A stretch of 64,000 bases of DNA from an uncultured Pseudomonadales bacterium (GCA_958296195.1 OY282455.1:3658001-3722000), one strand, 5' to 3'. Shown: positions 51,444-60,942, numbered from the stretch's first letter. Numbers and translations are program-made. Notes: generated from the sequence alone by a model not told the origin.

Positions 51444-52468
51444 CAGCTTGCCTCCCTTGCCTGTTGCGCGTCCAGGGCGGCGTACAGGGCGGCCAGGTCC
51501 AGGATGCGCCGGGCGTGGCCCAGGCTTTCGTGCCAGGCCAGCAGCTTGACCAGGCGCTCCCCAGCCTTCAGCGTGCCCTTCAGGTCCACCAACAGGGACT
51601 GCCGGCAGCCCTTCACGTCGGAGGAGACGATGGGGTCCTCCGTGGCCCCGATCAGTTCCGGCGCCTCGGCCGCCGCCGCCCGGAAGAGGTCGTTGACCGC
51701 CTCCGTGCTGGGCGCCGCGTCGGCGAAGGCGAGGGTCAGGTCCAGAAGCGAGCCGGCCGGCACCGGCACGTTCAGCGCGAAGCCGCTGACCTTCCCCTTG
51801 GCCTCCGGCAGCGCCCGCTCCACCCAGCGCGGCGCTGGGGTGTCGTTGGGGATGATGTTCTCCGCCCCGGAGCGGCTGCGGCGGTAGTCCGGCCCGGCGT
51901 AGTCCTGCAGGCTTTGGTCGCTGGTGTAGGCGTGCACGGAGGTGATGCTGGCGTGTACCAGGGGAAAGGCGTTCACCACCACCTTCAGCGCCAGGGCCGC
52001 GGCGGTAGTGGAGGCGGAGCCGGCGGAGACGATCCGGTCCGCCGCCGCGGCGCTCGCCTGGTTGACCCCGACCAGGACCACCCGATCGATGTCCTCCGCG
52101 GGCAGGGTGGAGAGGATCACCCTCGGAGCGCCGTTGTCCAAGTGCGGACGAAGGCCCTCAAGGGTGCGGAAGCGGCCGGCGGCGTCGATGACCAAGTCCA
52201 CGCCGAACAGGTCCCAAGGCGCCTCGGCGGGCCGGCCCGCCTGCATCAGCCGGGCTTTGCTCCGGCGCCCGGCGAATTCGCCGAGCAGGTGGTTGCCCTG
52301 CAGCCGCGCAGCGCCACCGTGCCGCGCCAGCGAGCGGGCCAGCAGATGGTGCAGAATCTCCGGCCGGCCAATGTCGGAAATGGCGACGACCTCGAAGCGT
52401 TCGTCCTCCAGCGCCAGCCGATACAGCTGCCGGCCCACCAGACCGAACCCCATCATGCCTAGCCGCAT
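51443..52468 (-). CDS. GAPDH-like pseudoenzyme lacking the catalytic cysteine
   Basis: 341 residues, a full-length GAPDH homologue aligned end to end with the active enzyme it overlaps. The Rossmann motif (MGFGLVGRQ) and the active-site His (S-V-H-A-Y-T, H179) remain. The catalytic loop S-N-A-S-C-T-T-N-C has become S-A-G-S-A-S-T-T-A, so both Cys positions are Ala (A152, A156). The phosphate-binding Arg in x-R-V-P-V-P is Asn, and the Y-D-N-E-W-G-Y-S motif reads H-E-S-L-G-H. It cannot use the normal thiohemiacetal chemistry. The frame is intact and coupled to the active gene, so it is probably kept as a structural or regulatory partner, for example in mixed tetramers. The ATG at 52468 follows a 71-codon frame. 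Confidence 0.85.
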
Positions 52469-52490
52469 TGCGCATGCTCCTCAAGTTCAT

Positions 52491-52706
52491 TCACGCTGAT
52501 GAGCCGAACCGAGCCTTCTCGGCCAGAACCCGAATGGCTTCAATGCGCTCCACGAATGCTGTACCCCGGTGACGGGCGATGGCTTCGCCAAGCAAGGGGC
52601 CAAGCAGCGGCGCATCGCCGCACAAAGTGCGAGGTAGTCCAGAAAGGTCCAAGCTGGCGTAACCGTCACCCACATCCTGCATCATCGCTTTGGCTGAAAC
52701 CCCCAT
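52491..52706 (-). pseudogene. Stand-alone PEP carboxylase N-terminal fragment (71 codons)
   Basis: From residue 21 on, the frame reads L-S-G-L-P-R-T-L then L-L-G-P-L-L-G-E-A-I-A-R-H-R-G-T-A-F and E-R-I-E-A-I-R-V-L. It matches the first about 70 residues of the full PEPC gene 180 bp upstream and ends (TGA) at the equivalent of residue G-S-A-A. It has its own promoter-like -10 and is followed directly by the GAPDH-like gene. It may be a relic of a partial ppc duplication or a small expressed peptide; the ribosome site is weak. The first 20 residues differ from PEPC. Confidence 0.6.
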
Positions 52707-52734
52707 CTGGTCAGCGCCAACAGACCATTCGTTA

Positions 52735-52740
52735 ATTATA
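52735..52740 (-). promoter_or_regulatory. -10 element (TATAAT) before the PEPC fragment and gap genes
   Basis: A perfect TATAAT on the minus strand, 29 bp before the ATG of the 71-codon frame, inside a 45-bp AT-rich island that stands out from the GC-rich surroundings. No good TTGACA is found at 16-18 bp, so an activator or another sigma-binding mode may be used. It would drive the fragment, the GAPDH-like gene and gap. Confidence 0.5.
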
Positions 52741-52767
52741 ATTCAATTACTATTAAATACTTAATGT

Positions 52768-52794
52768 GAGGCAATACGAAACTTTGCCTCTTTT
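52768..52794. terminator. Hairpin between ppc and the gap transcription unit
   Basis: GAGGCAA (52768-52774) pairs with TTGCCTC (52784-52790) around a 9-nt loop; TTTT follows on the plus strand and an AT-rich stretch on the minus strand. It lies about 100 bp beyond the ppc stop and could end the ppc transcript. Confidence 0.4.
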
Positions 52795-52887
52795 GACCTT
52801 AATCCCCTGATAAGTATCTGCTGGAAGGTGGGCGAAAGTCATGGAGGTGCCGCCGGCCCGCCGCCGGAATTCGGTCGTTCGCGGTGC

Positions 52888-55467
52888 CTATCCGGTGTTC
52901 CGCAAGCCGCTGGAGATGCCAGCCATGGTCACCTTCAGCGCTTGGGCCACCGCCTCGGAGTCGTTGCCGCTGCGTCGCCGCGCCAGCAGCTCCGCCTGCA
53001 GGAGGTGGAGCGGGTCCAAGTAAGTGTTGCGCACGGTCATGGAGTCGCGCGCCCGGCGGTCATGCGCCAGCAGTTCCCGCTTGCCCGTTAGCCGCAGCAG
53101 ATCATGGGCAAGTGCATTGAGGCGCACAAGCAGCTCCTCGGTCATTTCCTGCTGGGCCGGCGTCAGCAGGCGTTGGGCGTAGTAGCGCACCAGGGTCGCA
53201 TCCGCCTTGGCGACCACCATTTCCAGCAGATCCGACTGCATGGCGAAGAACGGCCACGCAAGCAAAGCATGGCGGGTGTCGGGGTCTACAGCCAAGTCCT
53301 CCACCGCACGTTCGGCGCCAAGCCACGCCGGCAACATCAGGCGCATCTGCGTCCAAGCAAAGACCCATGGGATGGCGCGCAGGCTATCGAAGCTCCGGGT
53401 TGGCTTGCGACGGGCTGGGCGGCTGCCCAAGGCCAACGCCGCCAGCTCGGCTACAGGAGTGACGGCTTGAAAGAGATCGACAAAACCTGCGCCGCCCACC
53501 GTGCGTCGGTAGGCGTTCAAGGATTGCGCGGCAAGTTCGTCCATGCGCTTGCGCAGCGCCAACGCCGGTGACGGGGGCGGCGCGGTTGTGGCGCCCAACG
53601 TCGCCGTTAGGTAATGGCCCAATGTTGCCGCAGCAATGGTCGGGGTGCCGAGTTTGAAGCGGATCATCTCGCCCTGTTCCGTCACGCGGAAGGTGCCGCC
53701 CACCGAACCGGGAGGCTGCGAGGCGATGGCTTGCGCTGAAGGGCCGCCGCCGCGCCCCACCGTGCCGCCACGGCCATGAAACAGCGTCAGTTTGACGCCG
53801 TGCTTGGCAGCGACGGCGACGAGCTCCTCTTGGCAGCGGTATTGCGCCCAGGAGGCGGCGAACTGGCCGGCGTCCTTGGCCGAATCCGAATAGCCGATCA
53901 TCACCAGCATCCGGTCGTCGATATGGCGACGATACCAACCCATGGACAGCAACGCATCGGCGGTGGCCGCCGCCCGCTCCAGGTCCGCCAACGTCTCGAA
54001 CAGGGGCGCAACGGGCACCGGCGTCTTCAAGCCGACCGCCTTCAGGAGTAGCGCGACGGCCAACACGTCGCTGGGCTGGGTGGCCATGGAAACGACGTAG
54101 GCGGAAATGCCGGCACCATCCCGCTCGGCAACGGCGGCGCAAGTGTCGATGACTTCCCGGGTCTCAACACTGCATGGCCACTCGGCGGGAAGCAGCGGGC
54201 GGCGGCTGGCCAACTCGTCAAGCAGCCAGGCGCAGCGCCGCTGTTCCGGCCATGCGCCAAAGCCGTCGCCGTAGAGATGGCGGGTGAGTTCGTCAAGCGC
54301 CGCCGTGTGCAGGTCGGCATGCTGGCGGATGTCCAAGCGCATCAAGTGGACGCCGAAGCAATGTGCTCGGCGCAGCGTGTCCAGAAGCGGGCCGTTGGCG
54401 ATCTCCTCCATCCCGGACGCAACGAGGGAGCGGTGGCAAAGCGCCAAGGGACGCAGCAAATCCCTGTCCGCCAGCAGCGCATCGGCACTTGGGGGGCCAC
54501 CCCGATCGGCCCATGTTCGCGTTGCGGCGAGGCGGTTGCGCAAGCCCTTCAACACCGCCCGATACGGCTCCCGCCCACTCCCGGCGGCTTCGCGCAGGGC
54601 ACGGTTGCAGGCGGACATGGACAGCGAGGCACGGAGCTCGTCAACGTCGCGCAGAAACAAGGCCGCCGCCGTTCGGCGCATCAGCGTCAGAACCTGACGA
54701 GTGACGGCTGCGGTGACGTTTGGATTGCCGTCACGGTCGCCGCCCATCCAGGATGCAAAGGCGAAAGGCATGACATCAGGGGGGATTGCGCTGCCGGAAC
54801 GGCGGTCAAGCACCCGCATCGCCGCCGGAACGGCCTGCCACAGCGAGCTTTCAAGCACGGCGAGCCCCCACTTCGCCTCGTCCAGCGGCGTCGGTCGTTC
54901 GCGGCGGATTTCATCCGTGCGCCAGCTTTCGGCGATAAGCCGCTCAAGACGCTCATCAAGGCGCGACTGTTCGCCCTGGGGCAGCCGTCCGCGGTCCTCC
55001 AGCAGCGTGGCGATGGCGTCATACTTCCGAATCAGCGTACGGCGCAACACCTCCGTGGGGTGCGCGGTGAGCACCAGTTCCATATGCACACCGGCGATCT
55101 GATCAACATCCTCGGCACCGGGCCAAGCGGCGTCTTGCGCCGCTTGGCGTTGCTCGGCGATGTTGGCGAGGTTCAGGAACTGGTTGAAGGCCCGGGCGAT
55201 GTCAACAAGCTCGCTTTCAGGCAGCCGCGCAAGTTCGTCGCTCAAACGCCGCCAATCCGCCGCCGAGCCGAGCCGGGCGCGCTTGGCCAATGCCCTGATG
55301 GCCTCAATGCGCCCAACAAACGCATCGCCCCGGTGCCGGGCAACAACCTTGCCGAGCAGGCCGCCAAGCAGCCGCACATCGTCGCGCAGGGCTCGGGGCA
55401 AGCTGGAAAACCCTGCCTCGCCGCGGTCCGGCCCACCCTTTGTGTCCTGGGTCGTAGCGATGGTCAA
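52888..55467 (-). CDS. ppc: Phosphoenolpyruvate carboxylase
   Basis: 859 residues, close to the usual length. Catalytic motifs are complete: L-T-A-H-P-T-E (His for carboxyl transfer), W-M-G-G-D-R-D-G-N-P, L-D-I-R-Q-H, G-Y-S-D-S-A-K-D-A-G, F-H-G-R-G-G-T-V-G-R-G-G-G-P, the Q-G-E stretch, and R-N-T-Y-L-D-P-L-H; the C-terminus G-I-S-S-G-L-R-N-T-G is the conserved tail. It makes oxaloacetate from PEP and bicarbonate to refill the TCA cycle, a useful partner for a pathway delivering C3 units. I prefer the TTG at 55467 as start: AGAGG lies 8 nt upstream and the N-terminus then fits the family. The longer frame up to 55593 looks non-coding. It is downstream of the GntR gene. Confidence 0.95.
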   Translation of the reverse strand: MTIATTQDTKGGPDRGEAGFSSLPRALRDDVRLLGGLLGKVVARHRGDAFVGRIEAIRALAKRARLGSAADWRRLSDELARLPESELVDIARAFNQFLNLANIAEQRQAAQDAAWPGAEDVDQIAGVHMELVLTAHPTEVLRRTLIRKYDAIATLLEDRGRLPQGEQSRLDERLERLIAESWRTDEIRRERPTPLDEAKWGLAVLESSLWQAVPAAMRVLDRRSGSAIPPDVMPFAFASWMGGDRDGNPNVTAAVTRQVLTLMRRTAAALFLRDVDELRASLSMSACNRALREAAGSGREPYRAVLKGLRNRLAATRTWADRGGPPSADALLADRDLLRPLALCHRSLVASGMEEIANGPLLDTLRRAHCFGVHLMRLDIRQHADLHTAALDELTRHLYGDGFGAWPEQRRCAWLLDELASRRPLLPAEWPCSVETREVIDTCAAVAERDGAGISAYVVSMATQPSDVLAVALLLKAVGLKTPVPVAPLFETLADLERAAATADALLSMGWYRRHIDDRMLVMIGYSDSAKDAGQFAASWAQYRCQEELVAVAAKHGVKLTLFHGRGGTVGRGGGPSAQAIASQPPGSVGGTFRVTEQGEMIRFKLGTPTIAAATLGHYLTATLGATTAPPPSPALALRKRMDELAAQSLNAYRRTVGGAGFVDLFQAVTPVAELAALALGSRPARRKPTRSFDSLRAIPWVFAWTQMRLMLPAWLGAERAVEDLAVDPDTRHALLAWPFFAMQSDLLEMVVAKADATLVRYYAQRLLTPAQQEMTEELLVRLNALAHDLLRLTGKRELLAHDRRARDSMTVRNTYLDPLHLLQAELLARRRSGNDSEAVAQALKVTMAGISSGLRNTG

Positions 55468-55722
55468 TTTGCGCACCTCTGGAAAAAAGGGAAAGAATGC
55501 TGACAAGGCTATCAGGATATGACGTTTTGCATAATGGATGGGCGGCTGCGCCTTTGCCCGGCGACGGGGCGGATGCGCCCCATGGCGTTCCAAGGCTCCG
55601 AGGCGGAGCGCGGGGCGTTAGACAGCGAGTCCCTTTGGGCGCTCGTGGCGTCGCTTGCGGGGGGGGGGGGAGGGGGGGGGGGGCACTGTCCCGACCCGAC
55701 TCAAACACCATCCCCCAAAACC
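55468..55722. other. ppc upstream region with G12-A-G12 tract
   Basis: 255 bp. It carries a 25-base purine tract G12-A-G12 (55659-55683), about 190 bp before the ppc start, and one arm of a hairpin at 55712-55740. No clear promoter was recognised. Confidence 0.5.
55659..55683. repeat. Homopolymer tract G12-A-G12
   Basis: Two runs of twelve G separated by one A. It could slip during replication or fold as a quadruplex; assembly errors are also common at such sites. Confidence 0.75.
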
Positions 55723-55740
55723 CTAATAGGGTATTGGGGG
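55712..55740. terminator. Stem-loop over the GntR stop codon
   Basis: CCCCCAA-A-ACCCT pairs with AGGGT-A-TTGGGGG around AAT, with one A-A mismatch. It overlaps the stop codon (55723-55725) of the regulator gene. No T tract is present, so it may act as an RNA stability or attenuation element rather than a terminator. Confidence 0.45.
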
Positions 55741-56430
55741 CTGAGACCGAATAAGGCGCAAGGCCTCCTGAATCATGGTAGTCGTCGCTTGATGCGCTTC
55801 CTGTGCGTGGCCATTGGATATGGCGGTGAAAATGCGTTCATGGGCGGCGACACTCGCCATAGGCACACCCTTGATCCGGTTCGTCAAGCGAGCTGCAACC
55901 CTCAGGGCGGTGCCTACAAATGGCGCCATTTGTGAGAAAAAGCGGTTGCCGCTGGCGCACAATACAGCCATGTGAAATGCACTGTCCGCTGCAACCGCGT
56001 CGCCCAATCCCTTTTCCGCTTCCCGCATCATGAGCAACGCTGATTCGATGTCGTCCACGTTTCCCTGCTTGCTTGCCGCCATCAAGGCAGCTGCCGGCTC
56101 AATGGCTAACCTCATGGTCAAGAAATCTTCCACCAAGGAGATGGATAACTGGCTGTCGAGCAGCCAACGCAGCACGTCCGGGTCCAGCAGATTCCACCTC
56201 GCCTCGTCCTCAACAAAGGTCCCCCGCTTGGGCAAAGAACTGACCAGTCCCTTGGCGGTGAGCATTTTAATTGCCTCTCGGGTGGCGGTGCGGCTCGTCT
56301 GATGCATGAGTGACAATTCGGCCTCTGTGGGCAGACGCTCACCCGAAGCATAGCTGCCTCGAACGATGGCGGCGCCAATCTGCGCGGCTAGTTCCCGTGT
56401 GACCCCGCCACCCAAAGGTCTAAAGGCCAC
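55723..56430 (-). CDS. GntR-family transcriptional regulator, FadR subfamily (DgoR-like)
   Basis: 235 residues: an N-terminal winged helix (LAAQIGAAIVRGSYASGERL, then L-P-T-E-A-E-L) and a C-terminal all-helical FCD ligand domain (LTMRLAIEPAAALMA, D-S-A-F-H-M-A-V-L, A-A-H-E-R-I-F). The segment L-D-P-D-V-L-R-W between the domains is found in DgoR-like galactonate repressors. It likely senses a sugar acid or 2-keto-3-deoxy intermediate and represses the locus. The start is the GTG at 56430, with GGAGG 9 nt upstream; it overlaps the last codons of the aldolase gene region (aldolase stop at 56432). The palindrome TTGTATATACAA at 35301 is a candidate target. Confidence 0.87.
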   Translation of the reverse strand: MAFRPLGGGVTRELAAQIGAAIVRGSYASGERLPTEAELSLMHQTSRTATREAIKMLTAKGLVSSLPKRGTFVEDEARWNLLDPDVLRWLLDSQLSISLVEDFLTMRLAIEPAAALMAASKQGNVDDIESALLMMREAEKGLGDAVAADSAFHMAVLCASGNRFFSQMAPFVGTALRVAARLTNRIKGVPMASVAAHERIFTAISNGHAQEAHQATTTMIQEALRLIRSQPPIPY

Positions 56431-56431
56431 G

Positions 56432-57148
56432 CTAAGATTCCTCCGGGATGCGAAGAGGTGGATCCATGCACAGGTCAATGGCCGATTTAAGATGCAGCTG
56501 GTTCTCAGTTGCCCCGGCTTTCAGCAAGTCAGTCGCCGTCTTGAAAGCCTTCACAGTTGCGAGTGCATCCGCTGCAATCGCGTCCAGACTTTTTCCTGGC
56601 TTGTAAAGCGACGAACCAACGCCGAACCCATCGACACCGCACCTCAGGTATTCGGCCATGTTTTCTGGGCTAATTCCACCCACTGCAAACATGATGAGGT
56701 CCAAAGGCAAAACGGCCCGCATCGCTTTAACGGCGGACGGCGTGACTAATTCCGCTGGAAACAGTTTGACGCCGTCGGCTCCAGCTTGAATTGCAGTGAA
56801 CACCTCAGTGGGCGAAAAGCACCCCGGAACCACGATCATGCCTTCCGCCTTGGCGAAGCGAATGAGTTCCGCGTCTGTATGCGGCGAAACGATCAGGCGG
56901 CCGCCAGCCTTTTTCACCTCCTGCACCTGCCGTGCTGTCGTCACTGTCCCAGCGCCCGTTAAGCAGCTCACCCCAAACTGCTGCGACAGCTTCTCAATGG
57001 ACTCAAAAGGCGCCGGTGAGTTGAGGGTCACCTCCATCATCACCAACCCCGCCCGCGACAGAGCTGAGGCCACCGGCACAACCTCATCCGGCGCCACCCC
57101 CCGCAATATGGCGATCAACGGCAGTCGGTTCGCGTAGGCGTTAAGCAT
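56432..57148 (-). CDS. dgoA: 2-dehydro-3-deoxy-6-phosphogalactonate aldolase (KDPG/KDPGal class)
   Basis: 238 residues of the class I aldolase family. The Glu of the M-E-V-T-L-N-S motif (about E39), T-G-A-G-T-V, S-P-H-T-D, V-P-G-C-F-S-P-T-E and the Schiff-base Lys (K128 in D-G-V-K-L-F-P-A-E) are present, as is the phosphate-binding A-V-G-G-I-S. It splits KDPGal to pyruvate and glyceraldehyde-3-phosphate. V-T-L-N-S and the dgoK/DgoR-like context favour galactonate over gluconate metabolism. The ATG at 57148 has CAGGT at about 5 nt. First gene of the minus-strand series, followed at once by the regulator gene. Confidence 0.9.
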   Translation of the reverse strand: MLNAYANRLPLIAILRGVAPDEVVPVASALSRAGLVMMEVTLNSPAPFESIEKLSQQFGVSCLTGAGTVTTARQVQEVKKAGGRLIVSPHTDAELIRFAKAEGMIVVPGCFSPTEVFTAIQAGADGVKLFPAELVTPSAVKAMRAVLPLDLIMFAVGGISPENMAEYLRCGVDGFGVGSSLYKPGKSLDAIAADALATVKAFKTATDLLKAGATENQLHLKSAIDLCMDPPLRIPEES

Positions 57149-57477
57149 CGTTACCTGCCCCAATCATCTTGCGCTGCGATGCGTTGTGAAGGCCCACCGA
57201 AAGCTGTTTTCCAGCAGATGCCCTTGGTCCACGCCCCACCTAACGGGTCGGCTGACAAAAAGTGTAGTTAATCTCCTCCGGAAAGTCGAACGCCAACTCA
57301 CACCCGCCCCTAAAAGGTTGCGGCGGTCAGCGCCGCAAGTGCAGGGCCTGTCCTAGGCCTGGACCCCACAAAAGAACAGCAGTCAATCCGCATCGGTTCA
57401 CCGGAGATGTTTTTCCGTAGAATTGGAGGGTGCGGGCCCAACCAATCACCGACCGCAGCATTTGAGGAAGCCACCCC
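57149..57477. other. Divergent intergenic region, aldolase versus oxidoreductase
   Basis: 329 bp between two divergent genes; both promoters must lie here. No short ORF, repeat or clear -35/-10 pair is convincing. GAGGAAG just before 57478 is the ribosome site of the oxidoreductase. Confidence 0.4.
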
Positions 57478-60400
57478 ATGCCACCCGAAGCCGCAGCACC
57501 CTCCGTCTCCCTTGAAGACAAGTACGCCAAGGAGGGCCGGGTTTACGTCACCGGCACCCAAGCCTTGGTGCGCCTACCGCTGCTGCAGCGGCAATTGGAC
57601 CGCGCCCAGGGGCTGCGCACGGCCGGCTACATCTCCGGCTATCGCGGCTCCCCCTTAGGCGGCTTCGACCGGGAGCTGCAGCGGGCAGGGAGCATCCTGG
57701 CGGAAAACGACATCGTCTTTCAGCCCGGCGTCAACGAGGACTTGGCGGCCACGGCCGTTTGGGGGGCGCAGCAGGTCGGGCTGCGGGACGGCAGCGAGTA
57801 CGACGGCGTGTTCGGCATCTGGTACGGCAAGGGGCCGGGAGTGGACCGCAGCGGGGACGCCTTCCGCCACGCCAACTTGGCCGGCAGCGCCGCCAAGGGC
57901 GGGGTGCTGGCCCTGATGGGGGACGACCACACCTGCGAGTCCTCCACCACCTGCCACCAAAGCGAGTTCGCCCTAATCGATGCCATGATGCCAATTCTGA
58001 ACCCCGCCGGCGTTCAGGAGATCATCGGGTTTGGCGTCCATGGCTGGGCGATGTCCCGCCACAGCGGCTGCTGGGTGGGCCTGAAGTGCGTTCACGACAC
58101 GGTGAGCTCCACCGTCTCCGCAAATATCTCCGCCACCAGCTTCAACATTCAAGTGCCCGACGGCATGGCCCTGCCGGCCGGCGGCCTCAACATCCGCACC
58201 GGCGACACGGCGCGGGAGCAGGAGGCGCGACTGCACAACCACAAACTGAAGGCCGCCCAAGCCTATTGCCGCAGCAACGGCCTGGACCGGGTGGTGCTGG
58301 ATTGCCCCGCGCCGCACGTCGGCATTGTGACCGCCGGCAAGTCCCACCTCGACGTGCGACAAGCTTTGGCGGACCTGAACATTGATGACGTCCGGGCGCA
58401 GGCCTTAGGGCTGCGGGTATATAAGGTCGGCATGGTCTGGCCCTTGGAGCCGACCAAGGCCCTGGAGGCTTGCGGCGGCTTGGCAACCCTTTTGGTGGTG
58501 GAGGAGAAGCGGGACCTGCTGGAAGGCCAGCTCAAGCAACTCTTTTACGGCAAGCGGAACGCCCCGGCGATCATCGGCAAGTTTGACCGGGACGGCCGGC
58601 CGCTGCTGCGCAGCATCCTGGACTTGAACAGCAACCTGGTGGCCATCACCATCGCCGAAACCATCTTGGCGACGGTGGACGATCCGGCGCTTAAGGAGCG
58701 GCTGGCAAGCCTGAAGGCGCTGGAGGCACAGCCCGAACCCCAAGCGCCCCTAGCGCGCGCACCCTACTTCTGCGCCGGCTGCCCGCACAGCAGCTCCACC
58801 CACCTGCCGGAGGGCAGCCGCGGCATGGCCGGCATCGGCTGCCACTATCTGGCCCAGTTCATGGACCGCAACGTGGACGGCTTCACCCAAATGGGCGGCG
58901 AAGGCGCCAGTTGGCTCGGCGAGGCGCCCTTCGCCGCAACCGAGCATGTCTTCCAGCAGATGGGCGACGGCACCTACTTCCACTCCGGCGCCCTGGCCAT
59001 CCGCGCCGCCGTGGCCGCCGGGGTCAACATCACCTTCAAGGTGCTGTACAACGATGCGGTGGCGATGACCGGCGGGCAGGCCCACGACGGTCCGTTGACG
59101 CCCTGGGGCATCAGTTGGCAGGCGCACAGCGAAGGGGTCCAAGCCATCGCCTTGGTGACCGACGAACCGGACAAGTACGCCGCCGACGTGCAGTGGGCAC
59201 CGGGGACCACCCTGCACCACCGCCGTGAACTGGACTGGGTGCAAACCAAGTTCAGAAAGGTCCCGGGCACCACCCTCATCATCTACGATCAAACCTGCGC
59301 CGCGGAGAAGCGCCGCCGCCGCAAGCGCAATCTGTATCCGGATCCGGCCAAGCGCCTGTTCATCAACAGCGAACTGTGCGAAGGCTGCGGCGATTGCGGG
59401 GTGGCCTCCAACTGCACGGCGCTGCTGCCCAAGGAGACCTTGCTTGGCCGCAAGCGGGAGATCGACCAATCCGCCTGCAACAAGGACTACTCCTGCGTCA
59501 ACGGCTTCTGCCCCAGCTTCGTGACGGTGCTGGGCGGCGGCTTGCGGAAATCTTCACCCGCAACCTTGCCGGCCGCGGCACCGCCGCCGGAACCAGAAAG
59601 GCCCGCGCTGGACAAAGACTACGGCATCGTCATCACGGGAGTGGGCGGCACCGGGGTGGTGACGGTAGGCGCATTGGTGGCCATGGCCGCCCACATCGAA
59701 GGCAGGGGCTTCGGCGTCTTGGACATGACCGGGTTGGCGCAAAAGGGCGGCGCCGTCATATCGCACCTGCGGCTGGCGCCACGCCCGGAGGACATCGGAA
59801 CCATACGCATTGCCGCCGGAGGCGCCGATCTGCTGATCGGTTGCGACTCCGTGGTCACGGCCGGCGCGGAGGCGTTGCGAACCGTGCTGCGCGACGCCAC
59901 TCGAGTGCTGGTCAACACCAGGGAGACGATGCCCGGGGACTTCACCCGCAACGCCGACCTGGCCTTCCCGGCCGACGGCCTGATGCGCACCATCACCGAA
60001 TGCGCCGGGGAGGGACAGGTTGAAACCGTCGCCGCCAGCCAATGCGCCGTCAAGCATCTAGGGGACTCCATCGGCGGCAATCTGTTGATGCTGGGGTTTG
60101 CCTGCCAACGGGGTCTGATTCCCCTGTCGTCGGAATCCATCAACACCGCCATCGAGGTCAACGGCGTGTCCGTCGCCATGAACCAACGGGCCTTCCTGTT
60201 GGGGCGGCAGTTGGCCGCCGGACTGGTCGCCACCGACGCCGAAGTTGATGCCTTGGCGCCTCCAGCACCATCAATTGACCTCAACAACTTGGAGAACCTG
60301 GTGCGCCACCGCCACGGCCTCTTGGTGGAGTATCAGAACACCGCCTACGCCGACCACTACAAGGCGCTGGTCGAACGGGTGCGGCAACGGGAGATGGCGT

Positions 60401-60942
60401 TGACAATGGGGCCGCCGGCCCTGTCCTTGGCCGTCGCCAAGAACTACTACAAGCTGCTGGCCTACAAGGACGAGTATGAGGTGGCGCGGCTGCATTCCAG
60501 CCCACAATTCACAAAGCTGCTTGGCGAAACCTTCGCCGACGACTACCAGCTAAGGTTCAACCTGGCGCCGCCGCTCATCGCCAAGCGCGACAAGCAAACC
60601 GGCCACCTTCTTAAGCAGGAGTTTGGCCCTTGGATACTGAAGGCGTTCCGCATTCTCGCCGGGCTGAAGGGGCTGCGCGGCACCGTCTTCGATCCTTTCG
60701 GCCACACCAAGGAGAGGCGCATGGAGCGTCGCCTGATCACGGACTACGAACAAATGCTTGAGGAGTTGCTGCCGGCCCTGTCGGCGGCCAACTACGACGC
60801 AGCGGTGGCGCTGGCCGAATTGCCCGAAGACGTGCGCGGCTTCGGCCATGTCAAGGAAGCCGGCGTTCGGCGAATGCGGGAAAGGATGAAGCGCTGCCTA
60901 GCGCAGTTCCACGGCGCGGAGCGGACCCTGAAGGTCGCCTGA
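57478..60942 (+). CDS. Fused 2-oxoacid (indolepyruvate-type):ferredoxin oxidoreductase
   Basis: 1,154 residues joining alpha and gamma subunits. The N-terminal pyrimidine/PP domain has T-G-T-Q-A-L-V-R-L-P and Y-I-S-G-Y-R-G-S-P-L-G-G. The TPP domain has C-A-G-C-P-H-S-S-S-T, G-I-G-C-H-Y and M-G-G-E-G-A-S-W-L-G. A ferredoxin-like Cys cluster follows (C-E-G-C-G-D-C near residue 640 and two further Cys groups). The gamma domain has G-V-G-G-T-G-V-V-T-V-G and I-N-T-A-I-E-V-N-G-V. It decarboxylates 2-oxo acids from aromatic or branched amino acids to acyl-CoA with ferredoxin as acceptor. GAGGAAG lies about 8 nt before the ATG. Its last 900 bp are repeated after the hicBA pair downstream. Confidence 0.93.
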   Translation: MPPEAAAPSVSLEDKYAKEGRVYVTGTQALVRLPLLQRQLDRAQGLRTAGYISGYRGSPLGGFDRELQRAGSILAENDIVFQPGVNEDLAATAVWGAQQVGLRDGSEYDGVFGIWYGKGPGVDRSGDAFRHANLAGSAAKGGVLALMGDDHTCESSTTCHQSEFALIDAMMPILNPAGVQEIIGFGVHGWAMSRHSGCWVGLKCVHDTVSSTVSANISATSFNIQVPDGMALPAGGLNIRTGDTAREQEARLHNHKLKAAQAYCRSNGLDRVVLDCPAPHVGIVTAGKSHLDVRQALADLNIDDVRAQALGLRVYKVGMVWPLEPTKALEACGGLATLLVVEEKRDLLEGQLKQLFYGKRNAPAIIGKFDRDGRPLLRSILDLNSNLVAITIAETILATVDDPALKERLASLKALEAQPEPQAPLARAPYFCAGCPHSSSTHLPEGSRGMAGIGCHYLAQFMDRNVDGFTQMGGEGASWLGEAPFAATEHVFQQMGDGTYFHSGALAIRAAVAAGVNITFKVLYNDAVAMTGGQAHDGPLTPWGISWQAHSEGVQAIALVTDEPDKYAADVQWAPGTTLHHRRELDWVQTKFRKVPGTTLIIYDQTCAAEKRRRRKRNLYPDPAKRLFINSELCEGCGDCGVASNCTALLPKETLLGRKREIDQSACNKDYSCVNGFCPSFVTVLGGGLRKSSPATLPAAAPPPEPERPALDKDYGIVITGVGGTGVVTVGALVAMAAHIEGRGFGVLDMTGLAQKGGAVISHLRLAPRPEDIGTIRIAAGGADLLIGCDSVVTAGAEALRTVLRDATRVLVNTRETMPGDFTRNADLAFPADGLMRTITECAGEGQVETVAASQCAVKHLGDSIGGNLLMLGFACQRGLIPLSSESINTAIEVNGVSVAMNQRAFLLGRQLAAGLVATDAEVDALAPPAPSIDLNNLENLVRHRHGLLVEYQNTAYADHYKALVERVRQREMALTMGPPALSLAVAKNYYKLLAYKDEYEVARLHSSPQFTKLLGETFADDYQLRFNLAPPLIAKRDKQTGHLLKQEFGPWILKAFRILAGLKGLRGTVFDPFGHTKERRMERRLITDYEQMLEELLPALSAANYDAAVALAELPEDVRGFGHVKEAGVRRMRERMKRCLAQFHGAERTLKVA

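Noticed and set aside
54277-55503. Plus-strand frame of 408 codons opposite ppc
   Set aside because: ppc is unambiguous; the opposite frame has no family signal.
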